Shown piece by piece: positions 9,286 through 17,624 of a DNA stretch of 39,224 bases (its first letter is position 1; each line of letters begins with the position of its first letter). Location: NCBI GenBank assembly GCA_944358705.1, contig CALVRR010000017.1, positions 1 through 39,224 on the forward strand, given 5' to 3'. The stretch is from an uncultured Bacilli bacterium. Its GTDB lineage: Bacteria; Bacillota_I; Bacilli_A; RF39; UBA660. The translations under genes and the position numbers were made by a program. Under the pieces are notes generated by a model. The model was not told the origin of the DNA, did no database searches, and saw only the letters and a program-made list of their open reading frames with translations.

Positions 9286-10230
9286 ATGTCTTATACAACA
9301 GATATTAAAGAAGAAATTTCTAAAAATATTGGTTCTAAATCGGAAATGATTGCCGAATTGTCTGGTTATATTAGAAATAATGGGCATTATACTACCAGTG
9401 GATTCCAATTAACAACAGAAAATCCATTAATTTGTGAACGTATAGAAAAGCAAATAGAAACACTTTACGAAGTAAAAATAAAAAAAGAAATAAAAGATAG
9501 CCTAAATTTTAGCAAAAAAGATTTATTTGTTCTAACCATAGAAGAAAAAAAGGATTTTATTTTAGAAGATATTGGATATCAAGAAAAATCAGGTGCTTAT
9601 TTAGATAGACCACCACAATATATCGTGGGAGCAAACGAAGAAATAAGAGCCTATCTGAAAGGCGTATTCTTAAGTTCTGGAAGCATCAATGATCCAAAGA
9701 CTTCTAGATATCATATGGAATTATTAATAGAAGAAGCCAATGAAGCAGTATTTGTTCAAAAACTATTAAATTTATTTGACTTAAATGTCAAAATATTAAC
9801 AAGAGATAAAGGCTATATGTTATATATCAAAGAAGCAGATAAAATTAGTGATTATTTAAAAATAATAAAAGCAAATAATGCAGTATTATATTTTGAAAAT
9901 CAAAGAATATATAGAAACAAAAAAAATCAAGCCAATCGATTAAATAATTGTGAACAAGCGAACATGGATAAAGTAGTAGCAACCGCAACCGCCCAGTTGG
10001 ATGATATTGCAATTATTGAAGACAATTTAGGAAAAAGCTTACTAGATGAAAAAACACAAGAAGCCCTAGAATATCGAAAAAAATATCCAGAAGCATCATT
10101 AAAAGAGTTAAGTGAAATAATATCTATGGAAACAGGAAATTCGATAACAAAATCGGGACTAAATCATAGATTTCGTAAAATTAAAGAATTAGCTATGAGG
10201 TTTAAAAAGTTAGGACAAGAGAAGACATAA
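9286..10230 (+). CDS. whiA: WhiA DNA-binding protein
   Basis: WhiA proteins join a LAGLIDADG-homing-endonuclease-like N-terminal fold to a C-terminal helix-turn-helix. In actinomycetes they control sporulation genes; in Bacillus they affect division and chromosome segregation. The 314-residue length matches the family. The KGVFLSSGSINDP stretch (typical of WhiA) and the C-terminal SLKELSEIISMETGNSITKS region with the HTH are visible. The start overlaps the end of yvcK with GAGGGA as ribosome binding site. A terminator overlaps its stop codon, ending the uvrA-lgt-yvcK-whiA unit. Confidence 0.95.
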   Translation: MSYTTDIKEEISKNIGSKSEMIAELSGYIRNNGHYTTSGFQLTTENPLICERIEKQIETLYEVKIKKEIKDSLNFSKKDLFVLTIEEKKDFILEDIGYQEKSGAYLDRPPQYIVGANEEIRAYLKGVFLSSGSINDPKTSRYHMELLIEEANEAVFVQKLLNLFDLNVKILTRDKGYMLYIKEADKISDYLKIIKANNAVLYFENQRIYRNKKNQANRLNNCEQANMDKVVATATAQLDDIAIIEDNLGKSLLDEKTQEALEYRKKYPEASLKELSEIISMETGNSITKSGLNHRFRKIKELAMRFKKLGQEKT

Positions 10231-10245
10231 AATATGTCTTTTTAA
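10222..10245 (+). terminator. Terminator after whiA
   Basis: AAGACATA (10222-10229) pairs with TATGTCTT (10233-10240) around an AAA loop, followed by a T-run. The whiA stop codon lies in the stem and loop. Confidence 0.85.
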
Positions 10246-10300
10246 TTATACAAAATGACATTAATATGTTATAGTATAATAAAAAAGGAAGGAAAAGTTT

Positions 10301-10747
10301 ATGGGAGTAATAAAATGTTCAGAGTGTAACACAGAATTCGATGACAAAAAGAAAAAATGTCCAAACTGTGGGAGCGAAGTAGTAGAAGAAGTAACATTTA
10401 CTTGTGGAAATTGTGGACAAGAAGTTAATTCAGAGGCAACTAGTTGTCCAAATTGCGGTGCTTCATTTGTAGACGAAGAACAAGCAAATGAGAGTAAAGA
10501 GGAAATAACAACACCACGGAATAAATATGAAAAGACAATTTATAATTTAGGAGTGTTTAAAATAATTTATTTTGTAACCTCTATTATTGTAGCTTTTATA
10601 TTAATAATTTGCTCCATTGCCTATTCGAGTATTAATCTATTTATTTTTGCTGTGACATTAGCAATATCTAGTTTAGTCGTATGTTTATTTGTAGAATGGG
10701 CAGCAAATGTATTAGAATGTCTTTATACTTTAACTCAAAAAAAATAA
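10301..10747 (+). CDS. Double zinc-ribbon membrane protein
   Basis: This 148-residue protein starts with two tandem zinc ribbons: C6, C9, C20, C23 (CSEC...CPNC) and C35, C38, C49, C52 (CGNC...CPNC). A linker of about 30 residues rich in Glu and Lys follows, then two membrane helices (about 86-106 and 111-131) and a short tail. Both ends are predicted cytosolic. The function is unknown; small zinc-ribbon membrane proteins of this layout are common and mostly uncharacterised in Bacillota. A TATAAT at 10275-10280 and a GGAAGGA ribosome binding site precede it. A shared bidirectional terminator separates it from convergent clpP. Confidence 0.85.
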   Translation: MGVIKCSECNTEFDDKKKKCPNCGSEVVEEVTFTCGNCGQEVNSEATSCPNCGASFVDEEQANESKEEITTPRNKYEKTIYNLGVFKIIYFVTSIIVAFILIICSIAYSSINLFIFAVTLAISSLVVCLFVEWAANVLECLYTLTQKK

Positions 10748-10773
10748 CGTGATTTTCACGTTTTTTCTTTTTT
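10744..10773. terminator. Bidirectional terminator between zinc-ribbon gene and clpP
   Basis: AACGTGA (10746-10752) pairs with TCACGTT (10756-10762) around a TTT loop. T-rich tracts follow on the plus strand, and the minus strand reads into a T-run as well, so it can end transcription from both sides. The clpP stop (TGA on the minus strand) lies within the stem. Confidence 0.85.
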
Positions 10774-11340
10774 TATAACCTGATCAATCAAACCATACTG
10801 TAAAGCTTCCTCTGCGTCTAAGTAATAATCCCTTTCAGTATCTTTTTCAATTTTTCTCAATGGTTGTTTGGTGTTTTTGGCAAGTATTTTATTTAATCTT
10901 CTACGAAGAAAAAGAATTCGATCGGCAGCAATTTTAATATCACTAGCCTGACCTTCCGCACCACCTAATGGCTGATGAATCATAATATCAGAATTAGGAA
11001 GAGCATACCGTTTCCCTTGAGTACCACTAGAAAGTAAAAATGCCCCCATACTAGCAGCCATACCTACACAGATTGTAGATACATCACTTTTAATAAATTG
11101 CATGGTATCATAAATAGCGAAACCAGAAGAAACACTTCCTCCAGGAGAATTAATGTAAATAGAAATATCTTCATGATTGATAGAATCTAAATATAATAAA
11201 GAAGCAATAACGCTATTAGCTAAAGTATCATTAATTTCTCCACTAACAAAAATAATTCTTTCTTTTAATAATCTAGAAAAAATATCATAACTACGTTCTC
11301 CATCAAACTCTTTTTCTACTACAACAGGAACTAAACTCAT
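10756..11340 (-). CDS. clpP: ATP-dependent Clp protease proteolytic subunit
   Basis: This is the serine peptidase that forms the double-heptamer chamber fed by Clp ATPases for regulated and quality-control proteolysis. The 194 residues have the catalytic triad in place: Ser97 (GMAASMGAF), His122 (MIHQPLGG) and Asp171 (ERD). The oxyanion-region motif [10 protein letters not shown] is also present. GGTGAT serves as ribosome binding site. It is transcribed divergently from the TGS-kinase gene. I see no CtsR heptad repeat (GGTCAAA type) upstream, so control by that repressor is not supported. A perfect ATGCA-N5-TGCAT palindrome lies where its -35 would be. It ends in TGA, one of only three genes here that do. 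Confidence 0.98.
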   Translation of the reverse strand: MSLVPVVVEKEFDGERSYDIFSRLLKERIIFVSGEINDTLANSVIASLLYLDSINHEDISIYINSPGGSVSSGFAIYDTMQFIKSDVSTICVGMAASMGAFLLSSGTQGKRYALPNSDIMIHQPLGGAEGQASDIKIAADRILFLRRRLNKILAKNTKQPLRKIEKDTERDYYLDAEEALQYGLIDQVIKKEKT

Positions 11341-11375
11341 AATTATATCACCTAAAATTAGTATAGATGTAAAGA

Positions 11376-11390
11376 ATGCAAATTATGCAT
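11376..11390. repeat. Palindrome between clpP and the kinase gene
   Basis: ATGCA (11376-11380) and TGCAT (11386-11390) form a perfect 5-5-5 inverted repeat between two divergent genes. It sits just upstream of a minus-strand TATACT (11360-11365) that could be the clpP -10 and lacks a good -35. An operator or activator site is possible but unproven. Confidence 0.4.
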
Positions 11391-11447
11391 ATTCCAAAAC
11401 GACAAAGTATGATACAATAATAAGAGAAAATAAAGAGGGTGACATAG

Positions 11448-13103
11448 ATGATTGAAACAATTGAAGTTAAAATAAAAGGAAAAAAATATCAATTAAGTAA
11501 AGGAATGACTCTAGAAGAAATCGCCAAAGAGTTCCAAAAAGAATACAAATATCCAATTTTATTAGCAAGAGTAAATAATAAATTAGAAGAGTTAACAAAG
11601 ACAGTAAACGAAGATGCAACAATAGAATTCTATGATTTAACCACAAGAGAGGGAAATAGAATTCATATTAGTGGTCTTACATACGTATTATTATATTCGA
11701 TAAAAAAACTATTTGGAGAAGAAGCAAATATTGTAGTGCAACATTCTCTAGATAAAGGAATATATATAGAAACTAATTTCCGATTAACAGAAAACAGAAT
11801 AAAAAATCTAAAAGAAACGATGAAAAAAATAATAGAAGCGGATATGCCAATTATTAGGAGTACAGTAGATAGAAGTGAAGCAATCAAATATTTTGAAGGA
11901 AAAAATGATAAAGTAAAAGCGGGTGTTATGAACTACAATACCAATAATTACATAACTCTATATCGTCTAGGAAATTACTATAATTATTTTTATAGTCTAA
12001 TGCCATCATCAACAGAAAAACTAAAAGATTTTAACTTGACATATATAAAAGAAAATGGTTTTGTTCTTCAATTTCCTACGGTATATTTACCAGATAAAAT
12101 ACCAACTTATAAACATCATCCCCACATGTTTGAAGTTTTTCAAGAATGCAGAGATTGGGCAAAAATCATTGGTGTAAAAAATTCCGTAGACTTAAACAGA
12201 TTAGTGTCTTTAGGAAAAATTAATGATTTGATAAGAATAGATGAAACATTACAAAGTAATCGCTTATTAAGTCTAGCAGGAGAAATTAATAAAAAGAAAA
12301 AAGATATTAAAATTGTACTAATGGCTGGACCTTCTTCTTCAGGAAAAACCACAACTTCAAAAAAACTTTGTATGTATTTAGAAAGTTATGGACTACATCC
12401 TAAAGTTTTATCGATGGACGATTACTTTGTAGAAAGAAAAGAAACACCAGTAGATGAAAATGGAAAACCAGATTACGAATGTTTAGAAGCAATAGATATG
12501 AAGTTGTTTGATAAGCAAGTCGAAGACTTGTTAAAAGGAAAAACAGTAACAGTACCAACGTATAGCTTTTTAGTAGGAAAAAAAGAGTTTAATAGAGATG
12601 TAACTTTAGGACCAGCAGATATTTTAGTAATTGAAGGAATTCATGCTTTAGATAATAAAATATTGACGAATATCCCAAGAAGTAAAAAATATAAAATATA
12701 TATTTCGGCATTAACAGAACTAAATTTAGATGATCATAATCGCGTATCTACAACAGATAATAGAATGTTAAGAAGAATTATTAGAGATAACAGAACAAGA
12801 AATAATAATGTAGAACATACTCTAAAATCTTGGGACAGTGTAAGAAGAGGAGAAGAAAAGTATATCTTCCCATTTCAAGACGAAGCAGACTTTACTTTTA
12901 ACTCTGCCCTAATTTATGAAATAGGAGTATTAAAAACGTACGTAGAACCATTATTATATTCCGTACCACAAGATTCTCCATATTATGAAGAAGCAAAAAG
13001 ATTAATTAACTTCTTACGATTATTTTTACCAATCCCAGCGGATGTCATACCACAGGATTCTATCTTAAGAGAATTTATCGGAGGAAGTTGCTTTCATGAA
13101 TAA
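11448..13103 (+). CDS. TGS domain-nucleoside (uridine) kinase fusion
   Basis: The 551-residue protein has three parts. An N-terminal TGS domain (about 1-65) and a region resembling the second domain of threonyl-tRNA synthetase (about 70-220) are followed by a P-loop kinase of the uridine kinase/phosphoribulokinase class (about 270-551). The kinase has Walker A GPSSSGKT at residues 294-301, a SMDDYF acidic motif and ILVIEGIHAL. Such fusions are known in Clostridia and Thermotogae and are annotated as nucleoside kinases; the exact substrate and the role of the tRNA-synthetase-like half are unclear. GAGGGTGA precedes the start, with a TACAAT at 11413-11418 as likely -10. It overlaps the next gene by 8 bases. 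Confidence 0.9.
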   Translation: MIETIEVKIKGKKYQLSKGMTLEEIAKEFQKEYKYPILLARVNNKLEELTKTVNEDATIEFYDLTTREGNRIHISGLTYVLLYSIKKLFGEEANIVVQHSLDKGIYIETNFRLTENRIKNLKETMKKIIEADMPIIRSTVDRSEAIKYFEGKNDKVKAGVMNYNTNNYITLYRLGNYYNYFYSLMPSSTEKLKDFNLTYIKENGFVLQFPTVYLPDKIPTYKHHPHMFEVFQECRDWAKIIGVKNSVDLNRLVSLGKINDLIRIDETLQSNRLLSLAGEINKKKKDIKIVLMAGPSSSGKTTTSKKLCMYLESYGLHPKVLSMDDYFVERKETPVDENGKPDYECLEAIDMKLFDKQVEDLLKGKTVTVPTYSFLVGKKEFNRDVTLGPADILVIEGIHALDNKILTNIPRSKKYKIYISALTELNLDDHNRVSTTDNRMLRRIIRDNRTRNNNVEHTLKSWDSVRRGEEKYIFPFQDEADFTFNSALIYEIGVLKTYVEPLLYSVPQDSPYYEEAKRLINFLRLFLPIPADVIPQDSILREFIGGSCFHE

Positions 13104-13923
13104 AAACATGAAAAACATAAAACTAATAATATTAGATATTGATAAAACAATTACAAATAAGGAAAATGAAATCACAGAATATACAAAAAAAGTACTACAG
13201 CAAGCAGTAAAAAAAGGAATGTATGTAATATTATGTTCTGGAAGAACAAACGAATATGTAGTAGCAAAAAGTAAAGAGTTAGAAATTACTCCCATGGTAA
13301 TATCAAGTAATGGAACGCTAGTTTATGATTATCAACAACAAAAAAATATATACATAGATTCCATAGAAAGAAAAGAGATAGAAAGAATATTAAACTACGC
13401 AATAGAATTTCAAATAAACTGCAAATTAAATGCTATTACTACTAGGTATCACAATAAATTAGTACCAATCGAAGAAAGAAATGACAGTAAAAGTCTAGAA
13501 GAATTAAAAAACAAACCAGAAGAAATAGTACAAATATTTGCATATCATAGGGAATATGAATCAATCAATAAATTTATAGAAAAAATTATAAATACCAAGA
13601 AATACAACATAGAAAATAGTTCTTCAAATCTAGTAAAAAAACCTAAAAAGGATGACAATTTTTTCTGGGTAGATATAATAAAAAATAACAATTCAAAAGG
13701 AAAGGCAATTAGCAAACTAAGAGAATATCTCAATATAAAAAAAGAAGAAACGATTTGTTTTGGAGATCATATCAATGATTTTAACATGTTCCAATACTGC
13801 GGAATTACTTGCGCCGTTGGAAATGCCATGGACGAGTTGAAAAAACAGGCCGATTATATTACTTTGCCAAGTGCAGAAGATGGCGTGGCTAGATTTATAG
13901 AGGAGCATATATTAAACGATTAA
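13096..13923 (+). CDS. Cof-type HAD-family phosphatase
   Basis: This is a haloacid dehalogenase-fold phosphatase of the Cof/IIB class, typically acting on small sugar phosphates or nucleotide-type metabolites. The nucleophile motif is LDIDKT (Asp14, Asp16), motif II is CSGRT, and the metal-binding motif is GDHINDFNMF near residue 220. The cap domain lies between. DIDKT replaces the commoner DLDGT. The start overlaps the upstream kinase gene by 8 bases with GGAGGA about 11 bases before it, so both are made from one transcript. An internal Met at residue 5 could also be used. A strong terminator follows. Confidence 0.9.
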   Translation: MNKNMKNIKLIILDIDKTITNKENEITEYTKKVLQQAVKKGMYVILCSGRTNEYVVAKSKELEITPMVISSNGTLVYDYQQQKNIYIDSIERKEIERILNYAIEFQINCKLNAITTRYHNKLVPIEERNDSKSLEELKNKPEEIVQIFAYHREYESINKFIEKIINTKKYNIENSSSNLVKKPKKDDNFFWVDIIKNNNSKGKAISKLREYLNIKKEETICFGDHINDFNMFQYCGITCAVGNAMDELKKQADYITLPSAEDGVARFIEEHILND

Positions 13924-13942
13924 TTGAAAGATAGAAAATAGT

Positions 13943-13977
13943 AAAAATATCCACAAAACCTGTGGATATTTTTTTTA
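13943..13977 (+). terminator. Terminator after the HAD gene
   Basis: AATATCCACA (13946-13955) pairs perfectly with TGTGGATATT (13961-13970) around a 5-base loop, followed by a run of T. Confidence 0.92.
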
Positions 13978-14009
13978 CGACAAGAAAGTGTCAAAATTCT
14001 AGGAATATA

Positions 14010-14038
14010 TTGAAACAAAAAATAGAAAACTATATAAT
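14010..14038 (+). promoter_or_regulatory. Sigma-A promoter of gap
   Basis: TTGAAA (14010-14015) and TATAAT (14033-14038) are 17 bases apart. A GACA-N6-TGTC inverted repeat (13979-13992) lies 17 bases upstream of the -35 and might be a regulator site. The cggR repressor gene that precedes gapA in Bacillus is absent here. Confidence 0.8.
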
Positions 14039-14060
14039 GAGAATAAAGGAGGAAAGATAA

Positions 14061-15065
14061 ATGGTAAAAGTTGCTATTAATGGATTTGGAAGAATAGGAA
14101 GATTAGCATTTCGTCTAATGGAAGAAGATCCAGAATTTGAAGTAGTTGCTATTAATGATTTAACTGATGCAGAACAACTAGCATATTTATTGAAATATGA
14201 TACCAATCATAGAAATTATCGTATTGATGAAATTCATAGTGAAGGAGATTGTATTGTTGTTGGAGATAGAAGTATAAAAATTTATGCACAAACAGATCCA
14301 TCTCTATTACCATGGAAAGATTTAGATGTAGATGTAGTATTAGAATGTACTGGTAAATTCACATCAGAAGAAAAAGCTATGGCACATATTAACGCAGGTG
14401 CGAAAAAGGTAATTATTTCTGCTCCTGCCAAGGGAGATGTAAAAACTATCGTTTATAATGTTAACCATAGGATTTTAACAGGAAATGAAAAGATTATTTC
14501 TGCGGCAAGTTGTACTACAAACTGTCTAGCACCAGTAGTAGATGTATTAGACAAAGCTTTTGGAATTGTAAAAGGATATATGACAACAGTTCATGCCTAT
14601 ACGAATGACCAAGCAACCTTAGATGTACCTCACAAAAAAGGAATTAAAGCTCGTCGTGGTAGAGCATGTGCTGCCAACATTGTACCAGCATCAACCGGTG
14701 CCGCTGCAGCAATTGGAAAAGTATGTCCAAACTTAGATGGAAAACTAGATGGAGCTGCTATGCGTGTACCAGTTCCAACAGGATCAGTAATCGATTTGGT
14801 ACTAGAATTCGAAAAAAATACAACGGTAGAAGAAATCAATAATGCTCTAAAAAGTGCTCAAAATGAAACACTACAATATACAGAAGATCCAATTGTATCA
14901 AGCGATGTTATTGGAAGACATTGTGGTTCTTTAGTAGATGGTCTATCTACTAGTGTTCTAGAAGTAGATGGAAAACAATTAGTAAGAGTGGTTTCTTGGT
15001 ATGACAATGAAATGAGTTATACTGCTCAAATGGTTAGAACTGCAAAATATTTAATGGAGCAATAA
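14061..15065 (+). CDS. gap: Glyceraldehyde-3-phosphate dehydrogenase
   Basis: This enzyme oxidises and phosphorylates glyceraldehyde 3-phosphate to 1,3-bisphosphoglycerate with NAD, in cytosolic glycolysis. The 334 residues show the Rossmann loop NGFGRIGR, Asp33 (IND), which favours NAD over NADP, catalytic Cys151 (SCTTNC) and His178 (TTVHAYT). This points to the glycolytic rather than the gluconeogenic NADP-type paralogue. AAAGGAGGA at 14045-14053 precedes the start. It has its own promoter and a terminator before pgk, so expression of gap and pgk can be partly uncoupled. Confidence 0.97.
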   Translation: MVKVAINGFGRIGRLAFRLMEEDPEFEVVAINDLTDAEQLAYLLKYDTNHRNYRIDEIHSEGDCIVVGDRSIKIYAQTDPSLLPWKDLDVDVVLECTGKFTSEEKAMAHINAGAKKVIISAPAKGDVKTIVYNVNHRILTGNEKIISAASCTTNCLAPVVDVLDKAFGIVKGYMTTVHAYTNDQATLDVPHKKGIKARRGRACAANIVPASTGAAAAIGKVCPNLDGKLDGAAMRVPVPTGSVIDLVLEFEKNTTVEEINNALKSAQNETLQYTEDPIVSSDVIGRHCGSLVDGLSTSVLEVDGKQLVRVVSWYDNEMSYTAQMVRTAKYLMEQ

Positions 15066-15066
15066 G

Positions 15067-15094
15067 GAAAAAAGAGGCTTGCTTCTTTTTTTTT
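15067..15094 (+). terminator. Terminator between gap and pgk
   Basis: AAAGAGG (15071-15077) pairs with CTTCTTT (15082-15088, one G-U) around CTTG, followed by a long T-run that also provides the region just upstream of the pgk promoter. Confidence 0.75.
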
Positions 15095-15105
15095 CTAAGA
15101 AAAAA

Positions 15106-15114
15106 TGCTATACT
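15106..15114 (+). promoter_or_regulatory. Extended -10 promoter of pgk
   Basis: TGC followed by TATACT. The position for a -35 falls in the T-run of the gap terminator, so this is best read as an extended -10 promoter. Confidence 0.55.
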
Positions 15115-15137
15115 GAAAGAGATAAGGAGGATAGACA

Positions 15138-16310
15138 ATGAAAACAATAAAAGATATAAATTTAGATAATAAAAAGGTTTTAATTCGCTGTGATTTTAAT
15201 GTTCCAATAAAGGAAGGAAAAATTGTGGACGATACAAGAATCACAGCAGCATTACCAACGATAAAATATTGCCTAGAAAAGAATGCCAAAGTAATTTTAT
15301 TTTCTCATTTAGGAAGAATCAAAGAAGAAAGTGATTTAGAAAAAAATACGTTAGCTCCTGTTGCAAAACGTTTAGAAGAACTACTAAATCAAAAAGTAAC
15401 ATTTATAAACAAAACAAGAGGAGAAGAATTAGAAACTGCTATCAATAATATGAATAACAAGGACATCATACTTGTACAAAATACACGTTATGAAGACTTA
15501 GATGGCAAAAAAGAAAGTAAAAATAATCCGGAATTAGGTAAGTACTGGGCATCTTTAGGAGATGTATTTGTAAATGATGCTTTTGGAACCATCCATAGAG
15601 CTCACGCATCCAATGTAGGAATTGCCTCAAATATTGATTCATGCATCGGATTTTTAATTGAAAAAGAACTAAATGCTCTAAAAGAATTAGATAATCCTAA
15701 ACATCCATTTATCGTAGTATTAGGTGGTGCAAAAGTAGCAGATAAAATAGGGGTAATTGAAAACTTAGTAAAGAAAGCAGATAAAATTTTAATCGGTGGA
15801 GGAATGGCATTTACATTCCTAAAAGCCGAAGGATATGAAGTTGGAAACTCCCTAGTAGATGAAGAAAATATAGAATTTTGTAAAAATATAATTAAGGATT
15901 ATGCTGAAAAAATAATATTACCTATAGACGTAGCGGTAACAACAGAATATAGTGAAAAAGAAGAATACAAAGCAAAAGATATCACAGACCTAGAATATAA
16001 TGAAATGGGTCTAGATATTGGACCAAAAACAGAAAAGTTATTTGAAAAATATTTAGAAGAGGCTGCTATTGCTGTATGGAATGGACCACTAGGTGTATAT
16101 GAATTTGAAAAGTATAAAAAAGGAACCCAGGATTTATTACAATATGTAGTAGAAAACAATATAAAAATAATTTTAGGTGGTGGAGATATTGTGGCGGCAG
16201 CTTCTACATCTGGATATAAAGATAAAGTGTACCATGCATCTACCGGAGGAGGAGCAACTCTAGAATATCTAGAGGGAAAAACTTTGCCAGGATTGGAAGC
16301 TATAAAATAA
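15138..16310 (+). CDS. pgk: Phosphoglycerate kinase
   Basis: This enzyme transfers the acyl phosphate of 1,3-bisphosphoglycerate to ADP, the first ATP-yielding step of glycolysis. The 390-residue monomer type has the N-terminal substrate-binding motif RCDFNVP, the HLGR loop, a VNDAFGTIHRAHAS stretch, the hinge segment VLGGAKVADKIGVI and the C-terminal nucleotide-site glycines GGGDIVAA and STGGGA. AAGGAGGA at 15124-15131 precedes the start. It is followed 6 bases after its stop by a GNAT-like gene and then tpiA, forming a pgk-x-tpiA unit. Confidence 0.97.
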   Translation: MKTIKDINLDNKKVLIRCDFNVPIKEGKIVDDTRITAALPTIKYCLEKNAKVILFSHLGRIKEESDLEKNTLAPVAKRLEELLNQKVTFINKTRGEELETAINNMNNKDIILVQNTRYEDLDGKKESKNNPELGKYWASLGDVFVNDAFGTIHRAHASNVGIASNIDSCIGFLIEKELNALKELDNPKHPFIVVLGGAKVADKIGVIENLVKKADKILIGGGMAFTFLKAEGYEVGNSLVDEENIEFCKNIIKDYAEKIILPIDVAVTTEYSEKEEYKAKDITDLEYNEMGLDIGPKTEKLFEKYLEEAAIAVWNGPLGVYEFEKYKKGTQDLLQYVVENNIKIILGGGDIVAAASTSGYKDKVYHASTGGGATLEYLEGKTLPGLEAIK

Positions 16311-16316
16311 GAGAAA

Positions 16317-16820
16317 ATGAAAGAAAAGGTAGTTATTGTAAATCCATATAATAAGGAACACATAAGATTATTAGAAGAATATGAAGTAAGAAATAAGATA
16401 ATAGGACTTTCGGAAAAATTCCAAGATATAGCAACTTCCATCCCAGAAGAACAATATAAAAAGAAAGAAAATGAAAGTGCACAACGAAAGAAAACTTTGT
16501 TTTTATTAAAGGACCATGAGGTATTAACATGTGCACATTTAATGGACGAAAAAGACCGAAAATCATGTCGAATAAAAATAGATACCCAGGGAACACAAAG
16601 ACAACAAGAGATATTATTAGATTATGCTATAAATTATGCTTTTGAAATTCTTGGTACCGAAGAAATATTCTTTTTAATGGAAAGAAAAAATAACATTTCA
16701 CCTCTCTATCTTCAAACTCACCAATTTGAAGACTTAGATTTGGAAGAGGGAATGCATATATTTATGAAATCGAAAGAGAAAGAAAATTGTTCAACAAATA
16801 GAAAAGATAGGAGAGGATAA
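16317..16820 (+). CDS. GNAT-like hypothetical protein between pgk and tpiA
   Basis: I do not recognise a specific family. The 167-residue protein has a C-terminal half (about 85-155) reminiscent of GNAT acetyltransferases: a long helix (QEILLDYAINYAFEILGTEE), a strand (IFFLM), a central NNIS turn, and a final LYLQTHQFEDLD segment like the family's 'N..a...y.k.GF' end. The acetyl-CoA loop (Q/RxxGxG/A) is not clear; GTQRQQE is the nearest, so it may be degenerate. The start has only a weak ribosome binding site, so translation probably depends on coupling to pgk. Its stop is one base before tpiA. The position suggests co-expression with glycolysis, possibly as a protein-modifying or regulatory factor; this is inference. 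Confidence 0.7.
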   Translation: MKEKVVIVNPYNKEHIRLLEEYEVRNKIIGLSEKFQDIATSIPEEQYKKKENESAQRKKTLFLLKDHEVLTCAHLMDEKDRKSCRIKIDTQGTQRQQEILLDYAINYAFEILGTEEIFFLMERKNNISPLYLQTHQFEDLDLEEGMHIFMKSKEKENCSTNRKDRRG

Positions 16821-16821
16821 T

Positions 16822-17523
16822 ATGATTATTGCTCTAAATAATAAATGCAACTTAACAAGAGAAGAGTTTTTAAAATATCAAGAAAAATTAGAAAACATGA
16901 AAGAACTACCTCCAATGATTTTATGTCCTACGAATTTATATCTTGGGGAGTTTCGTTTATCAAATATGAAATTAGGAGCCCAGAATGTAAGTAGTAAAGG
17001 ATGTGGTGCCTATACCGGTGAAGTATCCGCTTCACAATTAAAATCAATTGGTGTAGCTTATTGTATTGTAGGACATTCCGAACGAAGAGAGTATCAAAAA
17101 GAAACAGACCAAGAAATTAATGAGAAAATAAAACAACTTTTAAAAGAAGGTATCTTTCCAATTCTTTGTGTAGGAGAAACAAAAGAAGAAAGAGAGAGAA
17201 ACCTAACAACCAAGAAAATTACAGAAGAGCTAGAAGAAGCAACAAAGGATTTAACAGACCAAGAAAAACAACAAATAATTATTGCTTATGAACCAATCTG
17301 GGCAATAGGAACAGGAATCATTCCTACCAACGATGAAATAAAAGAGATTATGACAACCATAAAAGAAGTTTTTCCAAACAATAAAGTGTTATATGGAGGA
17401 AGCGCAAACGAAAGTAATATTGATCAATTGAAGGAAATTACAGAAATAGATGGATACTTACTAGGAGGATTAAGTTTAAAACCAGAAAACTTAAAAATAT
17501 TTTTAGAAAAACTAAAAAATTAG
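16822..17523 (+). CDS. tpiA: Triosephosphate isomerase
   Basis: This enzyme interconverts dihydroxyacetone phosphate and glyceraldehyde 3-phosphate. The TIM-barrel catalytic residues are present: Lys8 (NNKCN, in place of the usual GNWKMN), His85 (VGHSERR) and Glu157 (AYEPIWAIGTG). The phosphate-binding GGS and GG motifs (YGGSANESN, LLGGLSL) follow. It is 233 residues long, about 15-20 shorter than usual, mainly from trimming near the N-terminus, and the first beta-strand motif is unusual. GAGAGGAT precedes the start, one base after the upstream stop. It ends in a terminator that also contains a Spo0A box. Confidence 0.94.
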   Translation: MIIALNNKCNLTREEFLKYQEKLENMKELPPMILCPTNLYLGEFRLSNMKLGAQNVSSKGCGAYTGEVSASQLKSIGVAYCIVGHSERREYQKETDQEINEKIKQLLKEGIFPILCVGETKEERERNLTTKKITEELEEATKDLTDQEKQQIIIAYEPIWAIGTGIIPTNDEIKEIMTTIKEVFPNNKVLYGGSANESNIDQLKEITEIDGYLLGGLSLKPENLKIFLEKLKN

Positions 17524-17530
17524 ACAAATT

Positions 17531-17562
17531 AGACAGTTTCGACAAAACTTGTCTTTTTTTTC
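17531..17562 (+). terminator. Terminator after tpiA
   Basis: GACAA (17541-17545) pairs with TTGTC (17549-17553) around AAC, followed by a T-run to about 17561. An outer AGACA (17531-17535)/TGTCT pairing is also possible. Confidence 0.7.
17537..17547 (-). promoter_or_regulatory. Spo0A box (0A box) upstream of spo0A
   Basis: Read on the minus strand this is TTTTGTCGAAA, a full match to the Spo0A-P binding consensus TTTGTCRAAA. It lies 78 bases before the spo0A start. Further GACA cores at 17523 and 17532 precede the core at 17541 in a 9-base phase, and TTTTGACAAG (17572-17581) is a 9/10 match. Autoregulation of spo0A is therefore likely; the site also forms part of the tpiA terminator. Confidence 0.7.
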
Positions 17563-17587
17563 TCTATCATTTTTTGACAAGCTAGTA

Positions 17588-17593
17588 TATAAT
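17588..17593 (+). promoter_or_regulatory. Likely -10 of spo0A
   Basis: TATAAT is present, but the only TTGACA (17574-17579) is just 8 bases away, far too close for a sigma-A -35. The spacing instead resembles activator-dependent promoters in which Spo0A-P sits over a poor -35. No sigma-H type match was seen. Confidence 0.45.
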
Positions 17594-17624
17594 GAAAATA
17601 CGTGCAGTACTGAGAGGAGAATAA

